DNA of 11,283 bases from JAEXNA01 sp050486105 (GTDB taxonomy: Bacteria; Vulcanimicrobiota; Xenobia; Xenobiales; JADMJV01), in contig JBJHCR010000220.1 of assembly GCA_050486105.1 (NCBI GenBank), positions 1-11,283 on the forward strand, written 5' to 3'. Shown piece after piece: positions 1-6,849 of this stretch. How positions within the stretch are numbered: position 1 is the stretch's first letter; every line of letters begins with the position of its first letter. The position numbers were made by a program, and so were the translations under genes. The notes under the pieces are model-generated. The model ran no database searches. It was not told the origin of the DNA and worked only from the letters and a program-made list of their open reading frames with translations.

Positions 1-919
1 GGCGCCCACTCTGTTCGACGGTGTGCGGTAGGTCTTGGTGGGATCGCTTCGATTCATCTTCGAGGCGAGCATCTCTGTGGTGCACCGAAATGCAGTATCC
101 TCTCTCGCGCAAGAGTTCTCCTAGCAATTCCACGGTGGCAACCGAGCGATGCTGCCCCCCCGTGCAACCCACTGCGATATTGACTTGTCGTCGACCCTGT
201 TCACTGTAGGTCGGCAAGATCTCCATGAGTCCCCCCACGAGCTGCTCCACTCGCCTGGTTTCCTCAGGCAGATGAAAGACCACCTCCTTGACCCGGAGGT
301 CCAGACCCGATAGCGCTCTCAGGTTCGGGTCATAATAGGGATTCGGCAAAAAGCGCACATCCCAAACCCACTCGGCGTCTTGGGGAATTCCGTTCTTGAA
401 GCCAAACGACTGGAGGTGAACCAGCAGCGGTTGCGTCTGTCCCGAGAGTTGAGCCAAAATCGATTCCAGTCTAGTCATCAAAGTATGTGGAGATAGTGCG
501 GTAGTATCGATGACGTAGTCGGCACGCTGGCGAAGGGAGCCTAAGGCCTCTCTTTCATCTTGAAGAGCACTGAGCAAGCCTCTGCCCGAATCAACCAAAG
601 GATGACGGCGACGGGATTCGGAGTAACGCTTGACCAAGACATTCTCGTCACATTCCAAAAAGATCAGTCGAGGGTGCAGCGGGATCTCCGGTAGAGCGCT
701 CAATGCGTCTTCCAACTCTTGGAGTTGCTCTATGCCCCGAAGGCCGAGAGCCCGCAAAGAATGCGAACCCTCCGCCCGATTCTCATCGAGCTCGATGTAC
801 GCCTTCATCAAGGCCGCAGGAAGATTGTCTACGCACCAAAATCCGAGATCTTCCAGACATTTCAGGGCTAAACTCTTGCCCGCGCCCGAAAGTCCGGTCA
901 CCATCCAAAGTTCACGCAT
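1..919 (-). CDS. rapZ: RapZ/YvcJ-family nucleotide-binding protein (RNase adapter), 3' end cut by window
   Basis: The 306 visible residues match the RapZ/YvcJ family along their whole length. A P-loop GLSGAGKS lies at residues 9-16, DNLP at 31-34, RRRHPL at 103-108, the family signature SFGFKNGIP with DVRFLPNP at about 171-194, and CTGGQHRSV at 252-260. In E. coli RapZ binds the small RNAs GlmY/GlmZ and guides RNase E, controlling amino-sugar synthesis; in Gram-positives YvcJ is a nucleotide-binding protein of less certain role. This is a cytosolic protein. The frame is open to the window edge, about 25 residues past the point where E. coli RapZ ends, so little is missing. The start is ATG at 919; GTG at 922 is directly upstream in frame and sits 8 nt from a GAGGT motif, so it is an equally good choice. 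The Asp of the usual hhhhD-x-R segment appears to be Gly59. Downstream partners yvcK and whiA would be expected outside the window. Confidence 0.95.
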   Translation of the reverse strand, partial: MRELWMVTGLSGAGKSLALKCLEDLGFWCVDNLPAALMKAYIELDENRAEGSHSLRALGLRGIEQLQELEDALSALPEIPLHPRLIFLECDENVLVKRYSESRRRHPLVDSGRGLLSALQDEREALGSLRQRADYVIDTTALSPHTLMTRLESILAQLSGQTQPLLVHLQSFGFKNGIPQDAEWVWDVRFLPNPYYDPNLRALSGLDLRVKEVVFHLPEETRRVEQLVGGLMEILPTYSEQGRRQVNIAVGCTGGQHRSVATVELLGELLRERGYCISVHHRDARLEDESKRSHQDLPHTVEQSGR

Positions 920-1136
920 CACAAATTTCTACCTCGACCGAACCGGCCTGAGAGAGACTCCACTCCTCAAAGCATATCACCAGGGACTAAGGATCTGGTT
1001 CGCCTTCCCCTGATTAACTACCCGGCTAGCTCCCTCCTGCAAACCAAGGAGCGAGAAGCAAGTTCGGCAATTCACGGAAGTCACAGATTTTTTTCAATCC
1101 ACCTAGGTTTTATGGACTAAAGTCGAAGTGATTCAT
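920..1136. promoter_or_regulatory. Divergent intergenic region between rapZ and the EF-hand gene, expected to hold both promoters
   Basis: This is the only gap between divergent genes in the window, so promoters for both rapZ (minus) and the EF-hand gene (plus) are expected here. On the minus strand TGATATGCT (TATGCT at 976-971) resembles an extended -10 element about 50 nt upstream of rapZ, but no good -35 hexamer lies 17 bp before it. On the plus strand TATGGA at 1111-1116 is a poor -10 candidate for the EF-hand gene, preceded by a T-run at about 1088-1094. No convincing operator or riboswitch fold was seen. That promoters exist here is inferred from gene layout; the individual boxes are weak. 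Confidence 0.35.
931..935 (-). promoter_or_regulatory. Ribosome binding site of rapZ
   Basis: GAGGT on the minus strand is the only Shine-Dalgarno-like motif before rapZ. It lies 11 nt from ATG at 919 and 8 nt from GTG at 922. The spacing slightly favours the GTG start; the ATG start gives the family-typical short N-terminus. The two differ by one residue. Confidence 0.5.
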
Positions 1137-1703
1137 ATGAAAGCCGAACTGTCAGCATGGCAAGCGGAGAAAATTGGAAAGCTCTTCGACCTTTTCGACA
1201 CCGATTGTGATGGGTGTCTTGACGAAAACGAACTCTTAGCCAGCCTCGAGAGACTAAGAGTAGACACGGGATGGCCAGAAACCAGTCGAGTGTTCTCACA
1301 CGTGACGGGCAAATGGAAACTCTTCCTCCGGGCCCTTTTTCAAGATTCGCCGGTCCTAAATCGTCAACGCTTCTTGACCTTCATGGCGCGGTTCTTGAAC
1401 AAGGCTGGAAACAATGGAACATCCTCGAGCGACGGTCGGAGACCACTGGAAGAATCGGCGAAACTTCTTGTCATGCTGCTCGACCGGGATCGAGACAACC
1501 GCTTAGTACCGGAAGACTTACATATCTTTTTTCGTGCCCTCGGCCAATCCGAAGCTGAGGCGGACCAAGCCTTCGAGCACTTGGACCCAGAGGAATCTGG
1601 CTATCTTCCGTTGGAAGACGTCGAGAAGCACCTTCAGGAATTCTTCCTTTCAGAAGAGCCTGGCGCGACTGGAGATTGGCTTTTTGGTCCGCTGGAAGAG
1701 TAA
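1137..1703 (+). CDS. EF-hand calcium-binding protein, calerythrin-like
   Basis: A 188-residue acidic soluble protein with no signal peptide or membrane segment. EF-hand loop 1 is at residues 21-32 (DTDCDGCLDENE) and is canonical, with Asp at positions 1, 3 and 5, Gly at 6 and Glu at 12. A second hand, expected near residues 60-85, keeps helix-like sequence but has lost its acidic loop. Loop 3 at 116-127 (DRDRDNRLVPED) has Asn for Gly at position 6 and Asp at 12; loop 4 at 150-161 (DPEESGYLPLED) also ends in Asp. Four hands with a degenerate one, plus the D-W-L-F-G tail, resemble calerythrin-type proteins of actinobacteria and cyanobacteria, which are thought to buffer or sense cytosolic calcium. 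ATG at 1137 is chosen because GAAG lies 8 nt upstream; an in-frame GTG at 1128 would add three residues. It is the only plus-strand gene, converging on ugd with 7 bp between stops. A specific target cannot be named. Confidence 0.88.
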   Translation: MKAELSAWQAEKIGKLFDLFDTDCDGCLDENELLASLERLRVDTGWPETSRVFSHVTGKWKLFLRALFQDSPVLNRQRFLTFMARFLNKAGNNGTSSSDGRRPLEESAKLLVMLLDRDRDNRLVPEDLHIFFRALGQSEAEADQAFEHLDPEESGYLPLEDVEKHLQEFFLSEEPGATGDWLFGPLEE

Positions 1704-1710
1704 GTGAGGT

Positions 1711-3021
1711 CTAGCGGCCGACGGAGAGGTAGGTGAACCCCCGTTCGGCCATCTGGGCGGGGTCGTAGAGATTTCGAGCGTCAGCTAGGAGAGGGAAGAG
1801 CATCGCCTCTTTAACTTCTTCCCAGTTGGGTCTCCGAAACTCGTTCCATTCTGTGATCAAGAGTAGGGCGTGAGCCCCTCGACAAGCATCCAGGGCGCGA
1901 TCCACCTGCAGTAGGCGACCTGATGAGCGCTCGATTTCAAATTCTCCCTGGGGTAGTGTTGCTTTGGGATCGAACACCTGCACCTCAAAGCCAGCCTGCA
2001 GGAATCGACCGATCACGTAGAGGGAAGGGGCATCGCGCACGTCGTCGGTCCCTGGCTTGAAACTCAGACCCCAAACGCCCACTTTACGCCCGGCACTATT
2101 CTCTCCGAAAACACCGAGAACCCTTTCAACGAAGCGTTGCCGCTGCAGTTCATTGTTCTCGAGAGAAGCCTCTATCAAAGGGGTGCGGAGCTTTCTACTT
2201 TTCGACAGGAAGACCAGTGCCCGAAGGTCCTTTGGAAGGCAAGATCCGCCAAAGCCGATCCCCGGGTTGAAGAACTGAGCCCCAATCCTTCGATCAATAC
2301 TGACGCCGACCTTAACTCGTTCCACGTCCCCCCCGAGGTCTTCACAGATCCTGGACATCTCGTTGATGAAGCTGATCTTGGTGGCCAAGAATGCATTGGC
2401 AACATACTTCGTCAATTCTGCCGACACCGAGTCCATAGGTACAATGGGACTCCCTGAATGGAGAAAGGGTTGATACATTTGCCGAACCTTGTCAAAGGTC
2501 GCTTCATCATCGGCTCCAACCACGATTCTGTCTGGCTGCAAGAAATCGTTAACGGCGTGTCCCTGCTTGAGAAACTCAGGATTGGAGCAAACTCGAACCC
2601 GGTGGAGGGTAGCTTGGTCAAAATAGTTTTGCAATCGGCGAGCGGTGCCCACAGGTACGGTGCTCTTTACCGCCACCACCAGGTCCCCGGTGCAGTGTTC
2701 GGCAATTTTCTCGCAGACCGCTAAGGTCGCAGAAAGGTCGGCATTGCCTTCAGCATCAGAAGGGGTCCCCACGGCGAGCAAAACTATACTGGTCCCTTTT
2801 AAGGAAAAATCGAGATCTTGGGTAAAATGGAGTCGACCTTCACGGGTGTTGCCGATCACTAGGTCTTCGAGGTGCGGCTCAAAAAAAGGAAGTTCACCTC
2901 GCGTCAATCCTTCGATCCGCTGAGAGTCGATGTCCACACAGTACACGTCATTGCCCTTTTCTGCAAGACATGCGCCCGTCACTAACCCTACATAGCCTGT
3001 ACCGATGACACAGATCTTCAA
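1711..3021 (-). CDS. ugd: UDP-glucose 6-dehydrogenase
   Basis: This 436-residue protein oxidises UDP-glucose twice with NAD+ to UDP-glucuronate, a precursor of capsule, exopolysaccharide and lipid-linked sugars. The N-terminal Rossmann fold begins at residue 1 with MKICVIGTGYVG. Family motifs follow in order: VAVKSTVPVGT at about 116-126, CSNPEFLKQGHA at 145-156, ELTKYVANAF at about 202-211, and GFGGSCLPKD with catalytic Cys261. FKPGTDD and DVRDAPS come later in the UDP-binding domain. The frame stays open upstream to 3276, which would add 85 residues and run into asnB. I reject that extension because TTG at 3021 gives exactly the family N-terminus and has AGGG 8 nt before it. The gene is the last of the glycan cassette, 133 nt after asnB, and ends 7 bp from the convergent EF-hand gene. 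The close homologue UDP-mannose/N-acetylmannosamine dehydrogenase is possible but less likely from the motifs. Confidence 0.95.
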   Translation of the reverse strand: MKICVIGTGYVGLVTGACLAEKGNDVYCVDIDSQRIEGLTRGELPFFEPHLEDLVIGNTREGRLHFTQDLDFSLKGTSIVLLAVGTPSDAEGNADLSATLAVCEKIAEHCTGDLVVAVKSTVPVGTARRLQNYFDQATLHRVRVCSNPEFLKQGHAVNDFLQPDRIVVGADDEATFDKVRQMYQPFLHSGSPIVPMDSVSAELTKYVANAFLATKISFINEMSRICEDLGGDVERVKVGVSIDRRIGAQFFNPGIGFGGSCLPKDLRALVFLSKSRKLRTPLIEASLENNELQRQRFVERVLGVFGENSAGRKVGVWGLSFKPGTDDVRDAPSLYVIGRFLQAGFEVQVFDPKATLPQGEFEIERSSGRLLQVDRALDACRGAHALLLITEWNEFRRPNWEEVKEAMLFPLLADARNLYDPAQMAERGFTYLSVGR

Positions 3022-3029
3022 GTGAGCGA

Positions 3030-3033
3030 CCCT
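3030..3033 (-). promoter_or_regulatory. Ribosome binding site supporting the TTG start of ugd
   Basis: AGGG on the minus strand sits 8 nt before TTG at 3021, so it supports the short ugd protein. The next alternative, GTG six codons upstream, has no Shine-Dalgarno sequence before it. Confidence 0.55.
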
Positions 3034-3154
3034 GTCCACAAGGAGAGGAAGCCAGAACAAGAGCACTTCGGTTTGAAGACGTTCATAGCGGTGGGGTTTC
3101 GAGAGGTTGCGACGCCTACTCCTCCTCGAGCCTCGGTGAGAAACCTTGCCGAGC

Positions 3155-5029
3155 TCAAAAAGTCGGACGATAGGCGTCACACCAGAGTTGAAAGACCATG
3201 AGAGTCCACAGGGGTTTCCGGTGATCGGCTCGCCCTGATTGATGCTCAACTTTCCATTTCTGTACCTGATCCGCACAAAACAATCCTTGGGCTCGTAGGC
3301 GCTGAGGATCCAACAACTCCTCGAGAAGGGGAGTCAAGGGTCCTTTCAGCCACTCGGCTAGAGGGAGCCCAAAACCCTTCTTTCGTCGGCCCAGGATGGC
3401 TTCGGGAAGTCGACCTTTTTGGGCCGCTCTTAGGACCCTCTTACCTTGACCGAATCTCAGCTTATAACTCGTAGGCAGCTTTGCCATAGCCTCTAGCAGA
3501 GTATGATCGAGAAAGGGAACCCTTCCCTCCAGCGAGGCCAACATGGTCGCTCGATCAAGCTTGACCAGGAGTCCATCTTGAAGATAGGTCAAGCTATCGA
3601 GAGTCTGGATCCGCTCGACCAGAGGCAGGTGCTCTCGATAGGAATCACTGAGCGAGCAATGGGGAGCAGTTCGGCGAAGTATCGGTGGTGTCGTGGTCCA
3701 CGGAAAGGCCCCCATCCAAGTGAAATGTCGCTCTGGATTTGAAAGAGCTAGGCCCGAAAAGAAGCGTTTTAATAGAAAATCCATGCTCAAATATTCGGTG
3801 GAAGTCGGCAGGGCCGCTACCGCTCGAGAGAGCGGCTCAAGTAAACTCTTGGGTATTCGAGTCGTGGCCCTAGCTAAGCTGTGGGCCAAATAGGTGGGAT
3901 AGCCGGCGAAAAGTTCGTCGGCTCCTTCACCCGAGAGGACCACTTTAACCCTTTCTCGAGCGAACCTAGAAAGCAGGTAGGTGGGAATAACCGCAGGATC
4001 TGCGAACGGCTCGTCTAGGGCCAGATACAAGTCTTCTAACACTTCCAACATTCTCTCTGAAGACAAGATTTGCTCGTGATGATCCGTTCCCAAGTATTGG
4101 GCAACAGCTTGAGCAAAGGTCGCCTCGTCAAAGGATTTTTCCTGAAAGGCGACCGAGAAAGTTTGCACTTGCCCAGGGTGCAGGCCGACCATCAACTCAG
4201 TCAAGGTCGAAGAATCCAATCCTCCTGAAAGAAAGACCCCTAGAGGCACATCGGCGATCAACCTGCGCTTGACCGAGGCCCTCAACTCCGATCTCAATCT
4301 TTCACCCCAATTCTCTAGAGTCAAGGTCTCGGTAGCAGGCAGCAGCTCCGGAAAAGTCCAATAGGTCTTGCGTTCGAACTCTAGAACTCGGCCATCTTGC
4401 TGTTGAGTCACCGTCAGCCAACTCCCAGGTGCGAGTTTCTCGACCCCATTGACGATGCAATTCGGCCCCGGCACGTATTCCAAGGTCAGGTAGGTCCTCA
4501 AGGCGCGGTGATTCAAATGGCGGGGGAACTCGGGTAGGCTCATCAGAGCTTTGAGTTCTGAGGCAAAGTAAAAGCCCCCGTTCCAATGAGTGAAATAAAG
4601 AGGCTTGATCCCCATCCGGTCGCGATACAGGGTGAGACAGCGTCCATCCCACAGAGCTATGGCGTACATCCCGTTCAGACGTTCTACGAAATCCTTGCCA
4701 TACTCCTCAAAGAGATGAACGATGACCTCTCCATCAGCACGCGTTTGAAAGCGGTGACCCCGAGCTTCGAGCTCTTTTCTCAGATGGGGGAAATTGTAGA
4801 TTTCCCCATTGAAAACCGCCATCAGGGACCGGTCCTCGTTGAAATACGGCTGCTGCCCTCCCTCAACGTCGTTGATAGCTAGGCGGGTCATCCCCAAAGC
4901 TACCCCTTGCCCAACAAAGGTTCCTCGACCATCAGGTCCCCGGTGAGCTAAGGGGCTGAGCAATCTATCCAGGGTGCTGCCTCCTCCGGCTCCCTCCCTG
5001 GGGTTAAGATAACCTGCGATTCCACACAT
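3155..5029 (-). CDS. asnB: Glutamine-hydrolysing asparagine synthetase / AsnB-like amidotransferase
   Basis: A 624-residue class-II glutamine amidotransferase. The N-terminus MCGIAGY exposes Cys2, the nucleophile that releases ammonia from glutamine after Met removal; HRGPDG (29-34) and FNGEIYN (73-79) form the glutaminase site, and RDRMGIKPLY is at 136-145. The synthetase half carries the PP-loop SGGLDSS at 268-274 for ATP, followed by LALDEPFADP and SGEGADELFAGY, all typical of AsnB. The cytosolic reaction is Asp + Gln + ATP to Asn + Glu + AMP + PPi. Relatives inside polysaccharide clusters are known or proposed to amidate uronic acids or other carboxylates, and the neighbours ugd and a lipid-sugar glycosyltransferase make this a real alternative. 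The ATG shares its A with the TGA stop of the GT2 gene (TGATG) and has no Shine-Dalgarno sequence, which suggests translational coupling. Both active sites look intact. The family is certain; the substrate is not. Confidence 0.93.
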   Translation of the reverse strand: MCGIAGYLNPREGAGGGSTLDRLLSPLAHRGPDGRGTFVGQGVALGMTRLAINDVEGGQQPYFNEDRSLMAVFNGEIYNFPHLRKELEARGHRFQTRADGEVIVHLFEEYGKDFVERLNGMYAIALWDGRCLTLYRDRMGIKPLYFTHWNGGFYFASELKALMSLPEFPRHLNHRALRTYLTLEYVPGPNCIVNGVEKLAPGSWLTVTQQQDGRVLEFERKTYWTFPELLPATETLTLENWGERLRSELRASVKRRLIADVPLGVFLSGGLDSSTLTELMVGLHPGQVQTFSVAFQEKSFDEATFAQAVAQYLGTDHHEQILSSERMLEVLEDLYLALDEPFADPAVIPTYLLSRFARERVKVVLSGEGADELFAGYPTYLAHSLARATTRIPKSLLEPLSRAVAALPTSTEYLSMDFLLKRFFSGLALSNPERHFTWMGAFPWTTTPPILRRTAPHCSLSDSYREHLPLVERIQTLDSLTYLQDGLLVKLDRATMLASLEGRVPFLDHTLLEAMAKLPTSYKLRFGQGKRVLRAAQKGRLPEAILGRRKKGFGLPLAEWLKGPLTPLLEELLDPQRLRAQGLFCADQVQKWKVEHQSGRADHRKPLWTLMVFQLWCDAYRPTF

Positions 5030-5988
5030 CAGTCAGAGCGTTGGGTTGGAAACTGCTCGCGCACCAAATAGATCTTCTTCCCTTGGGACTCGTGATACGT
5101 CCTGATCACCAATTCAGCCAGCAAGCCGAGCATCAAGGATTGCATTCCCAGAATGAGCAGTAAAGCACAGAGATTAGGGAGCGGAGTCAAGATCATGGAG
5201 ATCCCGTAGCCGTACTTCATGATCAACATGATTGCCAAAACCAGGAAACCTAACCCGAAGAGAGTCACTCCGACTCCCCCGAAAAGATAGATCGGTTTGG
5301 TCGAATAGCTGCTCAGAAATTTTACCGTGAGAAGGTCCAGGATCACCTTCAGAGTTCGACCCAGTCCATACTTGGAAACCCCATAGACTCGCTCGTGATG
5401 GTCTACCTCCATCTCGGTGATGCGAGCTCCTCTTTGAGCCACCAAAGCTGGAAGAAAACGATGCATCTCACCGTACAGGCTCAAGCCTTCCAAGACTTCG
5501 CGACGATAAACCTTGAGGGTGCAACCATAATCTTGTAATCGAACACCAGTGATGCTGCTGATCAATCGGTTTGCCAGTTTGGAGGGGAGAGTTCTCGAGA
5601 GATAAGCGTCCTGCCTATTTTTCCTCCAGCCACTGACGATGTCGAATCCCTCTTCCGCTTTGGACACCATCCTGGGAATATCAGCGGGATCGTTCTGCAG
5701 ATCCGCGTCCAAAGTCACCACATAACGACCTTGGGCTCGATCGAAGCCCGCTGCCATAGCTGCTGTCTGGCCGAAGTTTCGCCTCAGTTCGACCGCCTTC
5801 ACTCGACGGTCGGATCGAGCCAACTCCTGGCCACGACGGACACTTTCATCTGTGCTTCCGTCGTCCACCAGAATCAACTCCCAGGTCCAGTTCGTCGGTT
5901 GCAAAGCCTCAACAATCCGATGATAGAGAGGAAAAATGTTCTGATCTTCATTATAGACCGGAACCACAAGTGACAAGTCGCAGGGCAT
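5029..5988 (-). CDS. Family-2 glycosyltransferase, polyprenyl-phosphate sugar transferase type (DPM1/ArnC/GtrB-like)
   Basis: A 319-residue inner-membrane enzyme. The GT-A domain at residues 1-225 has LVVPVYNE (7-14), VDDGST (41-46), RNFGQTAAMAAGFD (70-83) and the metal-binding DADLQND (94-100). Two hydrophobic segments at about 234-256 and 271-294 follow, then a short polar tail. This is the architecture of GtrB, ArnC and YkcC-type proteins, which move a sugar from a nucleotide donor onto undecaprenyl phosphate at the cytoplasmic face. With ugd in the same cluster, UDP-glucuronate or a derived sugar is a plausible donor, but the sequence does not show donor specificity. ATG at 5988 lies 27 nt after the methyltransferase stop and has no clear Shine-Dalgarno sequence; the two genes are in the same reading frame. 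Its own stop overlaps the asnB start by one base. Confidence is high for family and membrane topology, low for substrate. Confidence 0.92.
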   Translation of the reverse strand: MPCDLSLVVPVYNEDQNIFPLYHRIVEALQPTNWTWELILVDDGSTDESVRRGQELARSDRRVKAVELRRNFGQTAAMAAGFDRAQGRYVVTLDADLQNDPADIPRMVSKAEEGFDIVSGWRKNRQDAYLSRTLPSKLANRLISSITGVRLQDYGCTLKVYRREVLEGLSLYGEMHRFLPALVAQRGARITEMEVDHHERVYGVSKYGLGRTLKVILDLLTVKFLSSYSTKPIYLFGGVGVTLFGLGFLVLAIMLIMKYGYGISMILTPLPNLCALLLILGMQSLMLGLLAELVIRTYHESQGKKIYLVREQFPTQRSD

Positions 5989-6015
5989 GGCGAAGGGTTC
6001 AAGGTCAGAGGTACA

Positions 6016-6756
6016 TCACCTGCGACTTGTCGGCCTCTTGACTAGCCCCACAAGACTCAATCCCACGGGCAGAGGAAATCGGCGTAGCAACTTCTCTTCT
6101 AGGTAGCAAATTTGGGTCAACAAACCGTTGACGGGCTCAGGAGGAACTTCCATTTCGCGATGCCTACGTCGGGGAGCAAGAGCAAAGACCAGCTTGGCGA
6201 GCAGCACTATGGGTAGAACCAAAAAGTTCACGTAGGAGAGATAGCGTTCAGTGAAACCCGATTGGGACAGCTTTGCTTTCAAGTCTCCGAGAAGATAGCG
6301 CCTCTTGTGATGCACCAAGCGGTCGTGTTCGTCGAACAACCAAGGCAAAGCCGGAGTGTAGACCAGTAGGTGGCCTCCGGGCTTAAGGATTCGGTGAAAT
6401 TCAGCTAGGGCGGAGAGATCGTCCTCGATGTGTTCTATGACATCGAAGGCGGTGACGAGATCGAAGGTACTGTCCTTGAAAGGCAGCCGTTCCGCAGTGT
6501 GCAAGACCACGGATTCAACTCCGCGCTGGAGACAAAAGTCCAAGGCCTCCGGCGACATATCTACTCCCTGAGCATCACCATATCGGCCCAGATATTGGAG
6601 ATTTAGTCCGGTTCCGCAACCTACATCGAGGATGCGAAGCGAACCTTCCGTTGCCAGAAAGCGATCCAGCAGGCCAAAACAGACTCTCCTACGACCGTGG
6701 TACCACCATAGTCTCTCCTCGATCTCAAAAAGTCTTCTGTAGGATTGAACCTCCAC
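6016..6756 (-). CDS. Class I SAM-dependent methyltransferase of a glycan cluster
   Basis: A 246-residue Rossmann-fold methyltransferase. Motif I, ILDVGCGTG, lies at 42-50. An acidic ribose-binding residue is in GVDMSPE (64-70), AERLPF follows (88-93), FDLVTAFDVIEHIEDD is at 98-113, and LKPGG at 124-128, as in Methyltransf_11 proteins. An N-terminal LWWYHGRRR stretch (16-24) is common in members found beside GT2 glycosyltransferases. A hydrophobic segment at about 177-194, followed by a basic patch, suggests membrane contact, which would suit a lipid-linked or membrane-proximal substrate. The start is GTG at 6756; an in-frame stop five codons upstream forbids a longer protein, and only a weak GGA precedes it. 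It is 93 nt after uvrC and 27 nt before the GT2 gene. O-methylation of a sugar or of a quinone/lipid head group is possible; the substrate is unknown. Confidence 0.85.
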   Translation of the reverse strand: MEVQSYRRLFEIEERLWWYHGRRRVCFGLLDRFLATEGSLRILDVGCGTGLNLQYLGRYGDAQGVDMSPEALDFCLQRGVESVVLHTAERLPFKDSTFDLVTAFDVIEHIEDDLSALAEFHRILKPGGHLLVYTPALPWLFDEHDRLVHHKRRYLLGDLKAKLSQSGFTERYLSYVNFLVLPIVLLAKLVFALAPRRRHREMEVPPEPVNGLLTQICYLEEKLLRRFPLPVGLSLVGLVKRPTSRR

Positions 6757-6849
6757 CCATCCAGTTTACTGGGAGGAGGTGCAAATGGCCTTCCTGGCTT
6801 CGGTCCCAAAAGACGACTCCCAGAAAGGTCGGCGCAAACGAGTTCAGGC

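Noticed and set aside
971..976. A confident rapZ promoter at the TGATATGCT motif
   Set aside because: No acceptable -35 hexamer is at the proper distance; it is kept only as a weak candidate within the intergenic entry.
630..1013. Plus-strand ORF of 127 codons
   Set aside because: It is antisense to rapZ over most of its length, with no family resemblance and no good ribosome binding site.
1271..1558. Plus-strand 95-codon ORF in another frame inside the EF-hand gene
   Set aside because: The EF-hand frame carries clear calcium-binding loops; the nested frame shows no recognisable motif.
1689..1717. CCGCT / AGCGG inverted repeat at the EF-hand-ugd junction as a bidirectional terminator
   Set aside because: The stem is 5 bp with a 19-nt loop, and neither strand has a T-run in the right place.
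3022..3276. An 85-residue N-terminal extension of ugd
   Set aside because: It would overlap asnB by 122 nt, is rich in basic residues unlike any UGD N-terminus, and TTG at 3021 with AGGG gives the exact family start.
6769..6823. Inverted repeat CTGGGAG / CTCCCAG in the gap between uvrC and the methyltransferase
   Set aside because: The arms are only 7 bp with a loop of about 41 nt and no following T-run, so neither a terminator nor a regulatory fold is supported.
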